DNA of 64,000 nucleotides from Paenibacillus sp. 1781tsa1 (GTDB lineage: Bacteria; Bacillota; Bacilli; Paenibacillales; Paenibacillaceae): the NCBI RefSeq assembly GCF_024159265.1, contig NZ_JAMYWY010000001.1, positions 5,270,001-5,334,000 of the forward strand, read 5' to 3'. Shown here piece by piece: positions 50,786-59,246 of this stretch. The position numbers and the translations under genes are program-made. The notes beneath the pieces were generated by a model that was not told the origin of the DNA, searched no databases, and saw only the letters and a program-made list of their open reading frames with translations. The first letter of the stretch is position 1; every line of letters begins with the position of its first letter.

Positions 50786-51979
50786 ATGATTATTAAACCA
50801 AGAACACGTGGTTTTATTTGTACCACTTCCCACCCTGTAGGTTGCGCTGCGCAAGTGCAGGAACAGATTGATTATGTAAAATCACAGCCGGAACTGAAAG
50901 GACCGCGTAATGTGCTCGTGATCGGTGCTTCCACCGGATACGGATTGGCGTCACGCGTTGTCTCTGCTTTTGGAGCGGGAGCGAATACGATCGGAATCTA
51001 CCGTCCCAGCAGTTCTACAGAAAAACGTACAGCTTCAGCAGGCTGGTACAACTCTGCTGCATTCGAAAAAGCCGCTGAAGAAGCAGGCCTCAAATCGTAT
51101 AGCATCACAGGTGATGCATTCGCAAACGAAACACGAGACAAAGCCGTTGAACTGATTCGCAGTGAACTCGGTCAAGTGGATCTGGTCGTATACAGCGTAG
51201 CCTCAGCACGCCGTACCGATCCAAACACGGGTGAAGTATTCAACTCTGTGCTGAAGCCTATCGGACAATCCTACACAAATAAAACAGTAAACTTCCACAC
51301 AGGTGAAATCAGTTCCGTTACGCTGGACCCGGCAACCGAAGAAGAAATTCGTCAGACGGTAACGGTTATGGGTGGAGACGATTGGGAACTGTGGATGGAT
51401 GCCTTGCAACAAGGCGGCGTACTTGCGGATGATGCAACAACGATTGCTTTCTCCTACATCGGTCCTGAACTTACCCATGCCATCTATCGTGATGGTTCCA
51501 TCGGTCAGGCCAAGAATCATCTGGAAGCGACTGCACTCAAGCTGAATGATCGTCTAAGTGCCAAAGGCGGACGTGCTTACGTAACTGTAGCCAAAGCGCT
51601 GGTGACTCAATCCAGCTCCGCGATTCCAGTGGTGCCGCTGTACATCTCAGCATTGTACAAAGTCATGAAAGAAAAAGGCTTGCATGAGGGATGCATCGAG
51701 CAATTGCAACGTTTGTTCGCTGATCGCCTGTATGCGGGGGGAGAAGTTCCAACCGATGCAGAAGGACGCATTCGCATTGACGATTGGGAGATGAGAGCTG
51801 ATGTTCAGGAAGAAGTGGCTAAGCTCTGGAATGAATTGACCACAGAGAACATCTACGATCTGTCCGATCTGGAAGGTTATCGTCGCGAATTCTTCCAACT
51901 GTTTGGTTTTGAAACCGATGGTGTGGATTATGAAGCAGACGTTGATCCAAACGTTGAAGTGCCCCATCTGGTGAACTAA
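50786..51979 (+). CDS. fabV: Enoyl-ACP reductase FabV, 397 aa
   Basis: NADH-dependent trans-2-enoyl-ACP reductase, last step of the fatty acid elongation cycle, an isozyme known for low triclosan sensitivity. NAD-binding loop LVIGASTGYGLASR near residues 44-57, and the FabV catalytic pair Tyr-(8)-Lys as YRDGSIGQAK near 236-245. Length 397 agrees with FabV rather than FabI (260) or FabL. Common in Vibrio and Pseudomonas, less so in Firmicutes. Monocistronic with its own terminator; start behind AAAGGATG. Confidence 0.95.
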   Translation: MIIKPRTRGFICTTSHPVGCAAQVQEQIDYVKSQPELKGPRNVLVIGASTGYGLASRVVSAFGAGANTIGIYRPSSSTEKRTASAGWYNSAAFEKAAEEAGLKSYSITGDAFANETRDKAVELIRSELGQVDLVVYSVASARRTDPNTGEVFNSVLKPIGQSYTNKTVNFHTGEISSVTLDPATEEEIRQTVTVMGGDDWELWMDALQQGGVLADDATTIAFSYIGPELTHAIYRDGSIGQAKNHLEATALKLNDRLSAKGGRAYVTVAKALVTQSSSAIPVVPLYISALYKVMKEKGLHEGCIEQLQRLFADRLYAGGEVPTDAEGRIRIDDWEMRADVQEEVAKLWNELTTENIYDLSDLEGYRREFFQLFGFETDGVDYEADVDPNVEVPHLVN

Positions 51980-52064
51980 AGAAGTTTTGGCGTGGATGTA
52001 AACTTAGGTTTTTCGTTAGCACTTCTGATGTCATGCTAAAGATCTGATTGTACTATCAATGAGG

Positions 52065-52088
52065 GAGGAGCCATTGGCTCCTCTTTTT
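52065..52088 (+). terminator. Terminator of fabV
   Basis: GAGGAGCC/GGCTCCTC stem with a three-base loop and TTTTT. Confidence 0.92.
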
Positions 52089-52176
52089 GTGCTTTTTATT
52101 ACTTCTTAGTCCGTCTCCATTCCCTTTATCAATTCCAGTTTCTGTACCTCTTCATGCTTTCATGTCCATCCCCTAA

Positions 52177-53424
52177 TCAAATCGATTTAAGCAGCTTTTT
52201 CAGCTCTTTCGGTACCGTCTTCTCGATAGTGATCGAACGCGCTCCATGCATGGACGCAAAGAATTGAAGCCCCTCCCGAAAATCCGTAAGCCATTCCTCC
52301 ACAGGTGGAGCAGTCTCTTCCATTGATAACAAACGAACGGTAAGTACTCCAGTTTTACGATCAAGTCGCGGGTCCATACGTCCGATCAACCGATCACCGT
52401 GAAGAATCGGCATGGCATAATAACCGTAGGTTCTTTTCACCTCTGGCGTATATATCTCCCATTTATAATGAAAATCGAATAAATCGACAATCCGTTCTCT
52501 TCTCCATAACAGGTTGTCCAGTGGCGGCAGGAAACGTACCGGGCCTGATGGATCATAGTGTGGCTCTTCCCTCTCCATGTGCAATAGCATATCCTCATCT
52601 TCAGCTCGAATATAATAAGGCGTCGCCACGTCCTCCACATTAAGCGGGATCATTCTCCCATCTGACACACGGGCAGCCATATCGGCGCGTCGTTCAGCCG
52701 CTGTAGATTTTAGCCAACCCAGACGGGGATCACGGGCATCTACGACACGATACGCATGAATGTATTTATCCAGCAGAGCCTGCCTCTGGGCCAACACATC
52801 CATATCTTCTTTCACCGGAAGTCCCTGTTGCTGCAATCCGGATTCGGTAATATGAAAATAACGTTCATTCCCCTGCCTCGCCACCACACGAATCACAGCA
52901 GAGTCTAACAGTAGATTCAGAGCAAGTGTGGTATCCTTCGTCTTTGGCACATCTGCACTGTCCCAATAACCACTTACCCGTTCAACAGCACGGAAGGCTC
53001 TTGAAGGTAAAGGTCCTTCCTCCTTCAAACGCTGTAACACATGCTGCACTGTTTTCTCCAAACCTTGCAAAGATGGAGCCAGACGATCTCTTAATCGGGC
53101 ACGCACAGGTTCAAAGAGAGCATAATCTTCGATTGGAATGACACAGGCAGCATTTGCAAAATATTCAAACACCTTATGATCACTCAGCAGCGAATTTAAG
53201 CTGTCAGCCGTATAACCCGGGTCACGAGCACCCAGCACCAGATGCTGGTTCCCGGTTACAGCAGCCACAGGATCGATCTGCACGCAACCAAGGGAGCGAA
53301 TCAAACTCAAAACTTGATCGGGTCCCGATGGTAAGGAAACTGCGGGCCAACGTTCTAGCAAAGCTTGCGTTTGCAGCAAAAAACGCCGAACGATTTTTTT
53401 ATTCATGTGCAGCGCTGTTGTCAT
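52177..53424 (-). CDS. Winged-helix DNA-binding protein (YcaQ/AlkX-like glycosylase family), 415 aa
   Basis: Belongs to the DUF1006/YcaQ family, whose members unhook interstrand DNA crosslinks as glycosylases. Pattern: SLIRSLGCVQIDPVAAVTGN near residues 48-67, conserved ARDPGYTADSLNSLLSDHKV, and FLPPLDNLLWRRERIVDLFD near 290-309, the usual C-terminal signature. C-terminal WYL-like part with HGDRLIGRMDPRLDRKTGVL. Whether it is an active glycosylase is not decided. Start ATG has GGGAAG about 12 bases upstream. Confidence 0.85.
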   Translation of the reverse strand: MTTALHMNKKIVRRFLLQTQALLERWPAVSLPSGPDQVLSLIRSLGCVQIDPVAAVTGNQHLVLGARDPGYTADSLNSLLSDHKVFEYFANAACVIPIEDYALFEPVRARLRDRLAPSLQGLEKTVQHVLQRLKEEGPLPSRAFRAVERVSGYWDSADVPKTKDTTLALNLLLDSAVIRVVARQGNERYFHITESGLQQQGLPVKEDMDVLAQRQALLDKYIHAYRVVDARDPRLGWLKSTAAERRADMAARVSDGRMIPLNVEDVATPYYIRAEDEDMLLHMEREEPHYDPSGPVRFLPPLDNLLWRRERIVDLFDFHYKWEIYTPEVKRTYGYYAMPILHGDRLIGRMDPRLDRKTGVLTVRLLSMEETAPPVEEWLTDFREGLQFFASMHGARSITIEKTVPKELKKLLKSI

Positions 53425-53538
53425 ATGTATAGGTTCTTCCCTTCATTAAATATACAAGAATCGTAGTCCAACTTATAAGATTGATTTTAACAGTCCACAT
53501 CATTACTTTCCAACCAAAGAAAGAATTCAATGTCTTAC

Positions 53539-53766
53539 TTATCCAGCAATCCGGTCCTTATGGACAAAATAAAAAGAAGCACCACCATCCTGGCTGATCT
53601 GCTTCTTGTGTTTGACCTTTTGCAATTTTTCCTGCTTCGTAGGCATGAGCCGTACATGCTGGGATAACGCACCATAATCTCCGTTAACTCTTCGGCTCTG
53701 TTCCGAGCACCACTTGCCTGACCGCTCTGCTTTGCGTAATGCTTTTTGTGTTTGTGTACGTGCCAT
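53539..53766 (-). CDS. Small basic protein, 75 aa, conserved hypothetical
   Basis: Starts MARTQTQKALRKAERSGKWC, strongly basic and helical, matching the short KxKK-rich proteins widespread in Bacillales. Rest: SEQSRRVNGDYGALSQHVRL, PTKQEKLQKVKHKK. Probably nucleic-acid associated from charge only. AAAGGAG lies 13 bases before the ATG. A longer overlapping frame on the same strand (53535-53780) was judged spurious. Codon use is ordinary. Confidence 0.7.
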   Translation of the reverse strand: MARTQTQKALRKAERSGKWCSEQSRRVNGDYGALSQHVRLMPTKQEKLQKVKHKKQISQDGGASFYFVHKDRIAG

Positions 53767-53886
53767 AATGAGTTACACACTCCTTTGGTTGATATACTCT
53801 CAATATATCATGTGCAGCTACGCAAGTGAAGGTGAAGCTTTTTTGTTGAAGCGGATAAATTAATACAACTGTTCTTGAAATCAAAT

Positions 53887-53910
53887 AAGGCCGCTATTAT
53901 CAGCGACCTT
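53887..53910 (-). terminator. Terminator of the OYE gene
   Basis: AAGG-CGCTGAT/AT-AGCG-CCTT stem-loop 21 bases after the stop, short T-run. Confidence 0.7.
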
Positions 53911-53930
53911 GTTTTGAACTTTCATCTTCT

Positions 53931-55049
53931 TTATTGTTCAAGTTTAAACCATGGACCTGCATTTTGTATGACACCCCATAGTTTCGCTGGCAACACAAGA
54001 TCTTTAACGTTAGATGATTTAATCACGCTTTGAATTTCCGACTCTCTTCCTTGTTGAACTTTTTCAATCCACTCTGGATCGGAGATTAATACACGTCCAA
54101 CTACCGCTAACGAAAGTCCTTTCTCCAAGCTTTCAGAGACATCCTCTGGGCTCTCCAAGGAACCGGCTGCAATTACTGAAATTCGATTGTTGGCATGTTC
54201 AACAATCAGTTCAAGATACGTTTTTTTGTTATCTTGGTTATATTTTGGTTTTGACGTAAGGGCTTGTACCAAGGAACCATGAACATAATCAACATTTTCT
54301 TCAATCAGTTTATCAATCAGTGCGTAGGTATCTTTCATTCTAAGGGCATCTTGTTGATGTTCTTCTGGGGAAATGCGGTAACCCAAAATAAAAGGTTTTG
54401 TCGAATATTTTTCAATAGCTCTTTTAACCTCTCGAATAACAGCAAGTGGAAAACTCAGACGTCTTTCCAGTGATCCCCCCCACTGGTCTTGACGTTTGTT
54501 GAAGAATGGAGATAAAAAGCTTTGAAGTAAAAAACCGTGGGCTCCATGGAGTTCAACACCATCAAAACCAGCTTCAATTGCACGTCTTGTAGTTTCGCCG
54601 AACGCATGAATAATTTCCAGAATTTCTTCATGATTAAGCTCTCTAGGGGATACAGCTTCAGTCAGAGCAACACCGCTCGGACTTACCACATCACCATTAG
54701 GAACTAATTCAGCAATCGCTTTATCTCCAGCATGGAACAATTGGAGAATTGCTGGAGCTCCTCCACTCTTAGCAGCATCTGCTAATTTTTTTAGACTAGG
54801 GATAAATGAATCATTATATCCGGCAAATTCATGTGTAAATCCAATACCATTGGGTAGGACAGGAGTACAGCCGGTGATAACTAAACCTACACCATTCACT
54901 CTTTTTTTATAATATGCAACTTCCTCATCGGAAATCGTGTAATCATCATTACTTGACCATGTCGTCATCGGAGACATAACCACTCGATTCTTTAAGGTAA
55001 TCCCTTTATTGAATGTAAAAGGTTCAAACAGGTTATTAAATTTACTCAT
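53931..55049 (-). CDS. Old-yellow-enzyme family NADH:flavin oxidoreductase, 372 aa
   Basis: FMN-dependent ene-reductase of the OYE family. Motifs: NRVVMSPMTTWSSNDDYTIS near residues 21-40, ILQLFHAGDKA near 100-110, and ELHGAHGFLLQSFLSPFFNK near 167-186 with the substrate-activating His pair. Ends KLWGVIQNAGPWFKLEQ. Reduces activated alkenes or nitro compounds. The gene is more AT-rich than its neighbours, as is the divergent MerR gene, so the pair looks acquired. GAAGGAG precedes the ATG; its promoter carries a MerR-type 19-base spacer. Confidence 0.92.
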   Translation of the reverse strand: MSKFNNLFEPFTFNKGITLKNRVVMSPMTTWSSNDDYTISDEEVAYYKKRVNGVGLVITGCTPVLPNGIGFTHEFAGYNDSFIPSLKKLADAAKSGGAPAILQLFHAGDKAIAELVPNGDVVSPSGVALTEAVSPRELNHEEILEIIHAFGETTRRAIEAGFDGVELHGAHGFLLQSFLSPFFNKRQDQWGGSLERRLSFPLAVIREVKRAIEKYSTKPFILGYRISPEEHQQDALRMKDTYALIDKLIEENVDYVHGSLVQALTSKPKYNQDNKKTYLELIVEHANNRISVIAAGSLESPEDVSESLEKGLSLAVVGRVLISDPEWIEKVQQGRESEIQSVIKSSNVKDLVLPAKLWGVIQNAGPWFKLEQ

Positions 55050-55145
55050 TGTACGTTCTCCTTCATATTTTGATTTCTAAGTGCTTATTCATGGAACAGA
55101 TGAAGATAACCTTATCTCATCCATCCCAATTACAAGTTCTACACA

Positions 55146-55176
55146 AGAATATCAGGTTAACCTAAGGGGAAGTAAA
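55146..55176 (-). promoter_or_regulatory. MerR-type promoter of the OYE gene
   Basis: Minus strand -35 TTTACT and -10 TATTCT separated by 19 bases, the long spacing that needs a MerR activator. The spacer centre holds the palindrome AGGTTAACCT. Confidence 0.65.
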
Positions 55177-55240
55177 GTAGGAATTGACACGTATTTTAAA
55201 ACGATTTACTTTTAATAATAATCTATGTGATAAAATAATA

Positions 55241-55257
55241 GTTACAGTAACTGTAAC
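55241..55257 (+). promoter_or_regulatory. Palindrome upstream of merR-type gene
   Basis: GTTACAGT-A-ACTGTAAC, a perfect 8-bp inverted repeat ending 15 bases before the start. Candidate autoregulatory site. Confidence 0.5.
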
Positions 55258-55272
55258 CATGGAGGCGATCAG

Positions 55273-55737
55273 ATGTTTTTTTCAATGAAATATGTGGTGG
55301 AGAATTATAATATAACTGCAAAGACACTTCGATTTTATGAAGAGCAAGGGATATTACCGAATATTTCACGCGACGAAAAAGGGAATAGAGTTTATACCGA
55401 ACAACAAATCGATTGGATTTCTTTTATTCTTTGTCTCAAAGAAACAGGAATGCCGCTTTCTAAAATTAAAGACTACAAGGAATCCTATGAGATGGGGAAC
55501 TCCACCTATTTAGAAAGAGAGGAAATGTTAAAGAAACATAAAAATGAATTACAAAAGAAAATCGAAGAAAGTTTGAAACATATGGAAGAAATAAATTATA
55601 AATTAGCTATGTATGAACTTCAAAAAGATGAGGTTAGGAAAAATCCTAACCACAATTTTAAATGTCACGGCCTTGAGGTGAACATTGTCGATACCAGAGG
55701 GGTTGAATCAAATATTCAAAATGCTACAACTAAGTGA
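55273..55737 (+). CDS. MerR-family transcriptional regulator, 154 aa
   Basis: N-terminal winged helix of MerR type: YNITAKTLRFYEEQGILPNI near residues 14-33, then DEKGNRVYTEQQIDWISFIL and a long coiled-coil dimerisation helix (LKKHKNELQKKIEESLKHME). Highly lysine-rich and AT-rich. It resembles the AdhR/YraB group regulating quinone and carbonyl stress genes. GGAGG sits before the ATG. Divergent from the OYE gene, which it probably activates. Confidence 0.88.
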   Translation: MFFSMKYVVENYNITAKTLRFYEEQGILPNISRDEKGNRVYTEQQIDWISFILCLKETGMPLSKIKDYKESYEMGNSTYLEREEMLKKHKNELQKKIEESLKHMEEINYKLAMYELQKDEVRKNPNHNFKCHGLEVNIVDTRGVESNIQNATTK

Positions 55738-55852
55738 TGAACAAACGGAGCTCGAAATACCTACCTAGAAAAATAACCAGTCGCCTGTATCTAACTAGCG
55801 ATTGGTTATTATCGTTTTACAATCTGCATCTGTCGTAGTCATACAAAGCAAC

Positions 55853-56449
55853 CTAGCGGGATTGCCGCTTTCGCCGGGACTGCCACGTCTCGATTGGTTC
55901 ATGATCATCTTCTTCGATCAGTTCCAATGCTTCTTCCACTCTTCTCGCCTTGAATAAAAGGATTAATTCCATCAGGTCTTCCCGGTCAAGCAGCTTCACT
56001 CCATTGACTGCTGCAAGCGTCCGGCAAGCTTCGGTGTAACGGGCCGACGTTAAGACAATTGACCGGTCGGCTTCATAATAACGCATGGATGTATAGATCT
56101 CCTGCACTGCACTCAAACCTACCGGATGGTTCGCACCATATCGCTTCGCTTGTATAACACTTCGTCTGCCGAGTCTATCAACAAACACCAGATCTGCCCC
56201 AAAATCCCGGCTGCTCGTTGTCTTATGAACCTCATCGTACCCGAGTTCTTCGAATAGATGATAGAGATATAATTCAAATTCCGAACCATCCTCCATCTTG
56301 TCGATGTCCTTTATCGTAATCTTCCTGGGATTGGCTTCACTTCGTATCCGCTGCCCGCGCCCGATAACACGCCGAATAATCCAGGCCAGCAGTAGTAATA
56401 TGACAATAATTCCTATGACCCATAGGGTCATATTTTCACTCCAGTTCAT
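55853..56449 (-). CDS. Membrane-anchored Mrr-like restriction endonuclease domain protein, 198 aa
   Basis: One N-terminal membrane helix (LWVIGIIVILLLLAWIIRRV) is followed by a PD-(D/E)xK nuclease of the Mrr_cat group: GSEFELYLYHLFEELGYDEV near residues 54-73, SSRDFGADLVFVDR near 79-92 (catalytic Asp), VIQAKRYGANHPVG near 97-110 (QAK). The basic region between suggests DNA contact. Not linked to a methylase gene, so not a classic restriction system; may act on invading or damaged DNA at the membrane. AAGGAG before the ATG. Confidence 0.85.
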   Translation of the reverse strand: MNWSENMTLWVIGIIVILLLLAWIIRRVIGRGQRIRSEANPRKITIKDIDKMEDGSEFELYLYHLFEELGYDEVHKTTSSRDFGADLVFVDRLGRRSVIQAKRYGANHPVGLSAVQEIYTSMRYYEADRSIVLTSARYTEACRTLAAVNGVKLLDREDLMELILLFKARRVEEALELIEEDDHEPIETWQSRRKRQSR

Positions 56450-56711
56450 AGCTCTTCTCCTTGTTCTTTTACCTATGTTCTATCCAACATCTTACGCAGA
56501 TATGGCTTATCACCGCACTAAATATATCAGACTTCCACCTTCATCGAAAGAAGATGAATTCCCTGTAACCTCAACACTTCTCCAAACATAGTTATTCCGA
56601 CAAACCAATGATAAAAGGTTACAGTGCGTTCGGTTGAATTCAATGTGACATCAATGGTAAAATTCAACAATCGGTTCTCTTTTGAACCGAAGAAGAAAGG
56701 TGGTTTATCAC

Positions 56712-57980
56712 TTGCATACATTGACCAAACACAAGTCCAAAACATGGGCTGCCCTCATTTTTAGCGGCATGCTCCTCTTCACCATGAATACAACAGGTTA
56801 CGCCGCTGCCTCAACCGAATCCATGCCCAAACCGGCGTGGACATCATCTTCCCTGATGTTATCTGAGGCCAATACAGAGAAAGATGTCCTGATCAAGGCA
56901 ATCCATGCCGTACCATCCAAAAATCTTGTATATGTGCATGCCTCCCAGCCCGTAACGAAAACAAGCAGCAAAACAACATTGGACTGGCAACTGGACTCTC
57001 TCCAAGCATTCGATGCTACAACTGGACAATTAAAGTGGAATACGATATTCCATGAGAAAAGTGGTCCTTATACCACCTACTCTGATTCGGTATATGCCAG
57101 CAACGGTACAGCTTATGTGTATATGGAATATTCGGACAAAACCAAAAAGTTGTACTCATTCAATACATCCGGTAAGACCAACTGGATCAAATCCGTGAAC
57201 TCACCTGCTAGCATATCCCTATTGGATAATGATACGCTGATGGTTGCTTCAAGTCAGGGCGTGCAATCGAATGGTTCCGTTCGCTCAGCCATCTCGTTAT
57301 ATGACAAAAAGGGCAAATTGATTACCGAAAAGACCATTAACGGCAACGTGCTCAAGGCTGATCATGGTCGAATTGTAGTGGATGCCAGCAAACAAACCAA
57401 GGTAGGCAACTTCTGGCAGCAAGCTACGAATCCCAAAGTGGAGATCTATGATCGTACATTGAATCGTCTGTCCTTCTACCAATTCCCTGCCAATGCAAAT
57501 ACACTCGGAGATGGCGGTGGTGAATCGCTGGCCATTCTGGACGATGGTTCCATTATTATGCGTGCCAATTTTGAGAACACGGGTAACCGTTTGATCGGCT
57601 TTGGCATCGATGGCAAGCTTGCTTGGGGCCGTGCCATTGCTGGGGATGCCTACATTCAGACAGCTGGCAACGGTTATACCGTCTTTACAGGGCAGAAGCT
57701 GGAATTGTACACGATGAAAGGCAAAGTAACCGAGCGTACATTCAAGGACGCACAGCCTGCATTGATGCATGTCGACCAGACACAGGATGGTCAGTACCAA
57801 CTTGATTTTGCCAAAAAAGGATACATTCTTGATCCGCAGACACTGGAAGACGTGCATATCTACACGACCAGTGCCTCCGTTCCTTCATTAGAAGGTATCT
57901 CTACCTATGTGGATGATGTCATCTATTCGATAAAAGATGAGACATTGTCCAAATATGCATTAAAGGTTGCTGCAAAATAA
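56712..57980 (+). CDS. Exported PQQ-like beta-propeller protein, 422 aa
   Basis: The likely start is a TTG eight bases after AAGGTGG; the ORF opens 30 bases earlier without a ribosome site. Signal peptide LTKHKSKTWAALIFSGMLLF ends TGYAAAS. The mature part has repeated four-stranded blades (LQAFDATTGQLKWNTIFHEK, LYSFNTSGKTNWIKSVNSPA, LIGFGIDGKLAWGRAIAGDA), typical of PQQ-type propellers but without the tryptophan-docking residues of quinoprotein dehydrogenases. Role unknown, perhaps a secreted ligand-binding propeller. A terminator follows. Confidence 0.82.
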   Translation: MHTLTKHKSKTWAALIFSGMLLFTMNTTGYAAASTESMPKPAWTSSSLMLSEANTEKDVLIKAIHAVPSKNLVYVHASQPVTKTSSKTTLDWQLDSLQAFDATTGQLKWNTIFHEKSGPYTTYSDSVYASNGTAYVYMEYSDKTKKLYSFNTSGKTNWIKSVNSPASISLLDNDTLMVASSQGVQSNGSVRSAISLYDKKGKLITEKTINGNVLKADHGRIVVDASKQTKVGNFWQQATNPKVEIYDRTLNRLSFYQFPANANTLGDGGGESLAILDDGSIIMRANFENTGNRLIGFGIDGKLAWGRAIAGDAYIQTAGNGYTVFTGQKLELYTMKGKVTERTFKDAQPALMHVDQTQDGQYQLDFAKKGYILDPQTLEDVHIYTTSASVPSLEGISTYVDDVIYSIKDETLSKYALKVAAK

Positions 57981-57985
57981 TGAAC

Positions 57986-58034
57986 AGAGCGCTTCTGTAT
58001 GACCGCCTAAACGGTTGACAGGGCGCTCTTTTAT
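57986..58034 (+). terminator. Terminator of propeller gene
   Basis: AGAGCGC/GCGCTCT stem with an inner CCG/CGG helix, then TTTTA. Confidence 0.85.
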
Positions 58035-58059
58035 TTCAAATCAGCCTGGCTCCCCTTAC

Positions 58060-58087
58060 TTGTCATTTCTTCTCATCCTGTTATACT
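58060..58087 (+). promoter_or_regulatory. Promoter of the attenuated rlmA unit
   Basis: -35 TTGTCA (58060), 16-base spacer, -10 TATACT (58082). Start of transcription would fall near 58094, giving a leader of about 185 bases. Confidence 0.65.
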
Positions 58088-58144
58088 GGTAACGTTCTCT
58101 TGCTTCACCCTAATCTTGATAGGCCAAAGGAGCTTAACCTTCCT

Positions 58145-58174
58145 ATGATTATTCAGTTCATTCGATACAGATAA
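58145..58174 (+). CDS. Leader peptide ORF, 9 codons (MIIQFIRYR)
   Basis: ATG ATT ATT CAG TTC ATT CGA TAC AGA TAA. It sits in the 5' leader of the rlmA-type gene, preceded by AAAGGAG (12 bases before the ATG). The end, Arg-Tyr-Arg before the stop, has the basic-x-basic form of macrolide-dependent arrest peptides such as the MRLR start of ErmDL. The first hairpin base pair begins four bases after the stop. Whether it is translated is untested. Confidence 0.6.
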   Translation: MIIQFIRYR

Positions 58175-58177
58175 CTT

Positions 58178-58243
58178 GGGGCATAGCCATAAACCTCTTT
58201 TTTTGAATTTTGTGCAGAGGTTTATTTGTTATGCCCTTTTCTT
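58178..58243 (+). terminator. Attenuator terminator before rlmA
   Basis: Outer stem GGGCATA/TATGCCC, inner stem ATAAACCTCT/AGAGGTTTAT, then TTTT. It lies within the transcript before the methyltransferase start, four bases past the leader stop, so a ribosome stalled on the leader would cover the 5' arm and prevent termination. Confidence 0.8.
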
Positions 58244-58279
58244 CAGTTATCCAAATCTGAATGAATGGGGTGTTTTTCC

Positions 58280-59146
58280 ATGTCAGTCCATCGCAGAGAA
58301 CGTAGCGCTGCGTTTATTAATCTATACATCCATATGTTGAACTGTCCCATTTGTCATAGCCCTATGGCAACCATTAACTCAGGGAGCATTCAATGTGTGT
58401 CCAGGCATAGCTTTGATCTTGCAAGACAAGGCTATATCAATTTCATGACACGTTTTTTCAAGGGCAACTATGACAAACGTTTATTTACAGCCAAAAGGAA
58501 TATCTTATCGGAAACCGGTATTTATGCTCCTTTGACCGAAGTACTACGCAGGTGGATTGCACGTTATTCCGTTGACATCAGCTGTCCCGTGCATATTCTG
58601 GATGCAGGCACAGGAGAGGGAACATTTCTGCAGCAGATTACGCAGAATACTCCAGCCGTTGGCTGGGGCATCGACATTGCCAAAGAAGGCATTGCCATGG
58701 CTTCCTCTGCCTACAACCAGCAAATTTGGTTTGTCGGTGATCTGGCATGCAGTCCGTTTGCAGAAGGTCAGCTGGACATCATCCTGAATATACTTTCTCC
58801 TTCCAACTATGAAGAGTTTGGACGAATTCTGAAAGACGGGGGATGGATCATCAAAGTCATCCCCCGTGAACGATATTTAATTGAACTGAGAGAAATGCTG
58901 TTCCTGAATCGACCTGATCGAGCAGACGGCCGGGAACTTACGCTGGACCGATTCCGCAAACATCATCATCTCATCGCCAGCATTCCGCTGACCTACACGC
59001 TGCCCGTCACCGCAAACATGCTGGATTCACTCGTTCATATGACACCACTTTCCTGGCATCTGTCGGGAATATCCCGGATGGGCATTCAAGCTTCCTTGTC
59101 GAAGATTACCATTGACGTAGAAATACTGGTGGGAACGAACAATTAG
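58280..59146 (+). CDS. rlmA: 23S rRNA (guanine-N1)-methyltransferase RlmA-type, 288 aa
   Basis: N-terminal zinc finger with CPICHSPM near residue 21 and CVSRHSFDLARQGYINFM near 37-54, as in RlmA(I)/RlmA(II)/TlrB. The SAM domain motif I is LDAGTGEGTFL near 108-118, with NILSPSNYEEFGRI as the post-motif IV region. Gram-positive enzymes of this family methylate N1 of G748 in 23S rRNA and modulate sensitivity to tylosin-type macrolides. The ATG follows GGGGTG at eight bases. Expression appears to be attenuated by the leader upstream. Confidence 0.88.
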   Translation: MSVHRRERSAAFINLYIHMLNCPICHSPMATINSGSIQCVSRHSFDLARQGYINFMTRFFKGNYDKRLFTAKRNILSETGIYAPLTEVLRRWIARYSVDISCPVHILDAGTGEGTFLQQITQNTPAVGWGIDIAKEGIAMASSAYNQQIWFVGDLACSPFAEGQLDIILNILSPSNYEEFGRILKDGGWIIKVIPRERYLIELREMLFLNRPDRADGRELTLDRFRKHHHLIASIPLTYTLPVTANMLDSLVHMTPLSWHLSGISRMGIQASLSKITIDVEILVGTNN

Positions 59147-59182
59147 ATAACCGTTATGGCTGATTTCAGCCGCCATACAGCC

Positions 59183-59224
59183 AAAAAGCCGGGCGAGTTC
59201 CATAAGGAGCTCGCCCGGCTTTTT
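59183..59224 (+). terminator. Bidirectional terminator between rlmA and msrA
   Basis: Perfect AAAAAGCCGGGCGAG/CTCGCCCGGCTTTTT stem with a 12-base loop. Confidence 0.95.
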
Positions 59225-59246
59225 GCATTGGCAGGATAGAATCATC

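Noticed and set aside
50717..50790. AAGGAGGT about 60 bases before fabV as the site of a leader peptide
   Set aside because: The only nearby ATG is one base away, and a transcription start following TACAAT would fall at this site, so it is probably not in a translatable message.
53463..53480. TAGTCCAACTTATAAG near the YcaQ-like gene start as a fourth repeat copy
   Set aside because: It resembles one terminal arm only; no opposite arm or internal block is found, so it may be chance.
53535..53780. Overlapping 81-aa frame on the same strand as the small basic protein
   Set aside because: The 53539-53766 frame has the recognisable basic N-terminal pattern of a known small-protein family; the other frame has no such character and cannot be coding in the same place.
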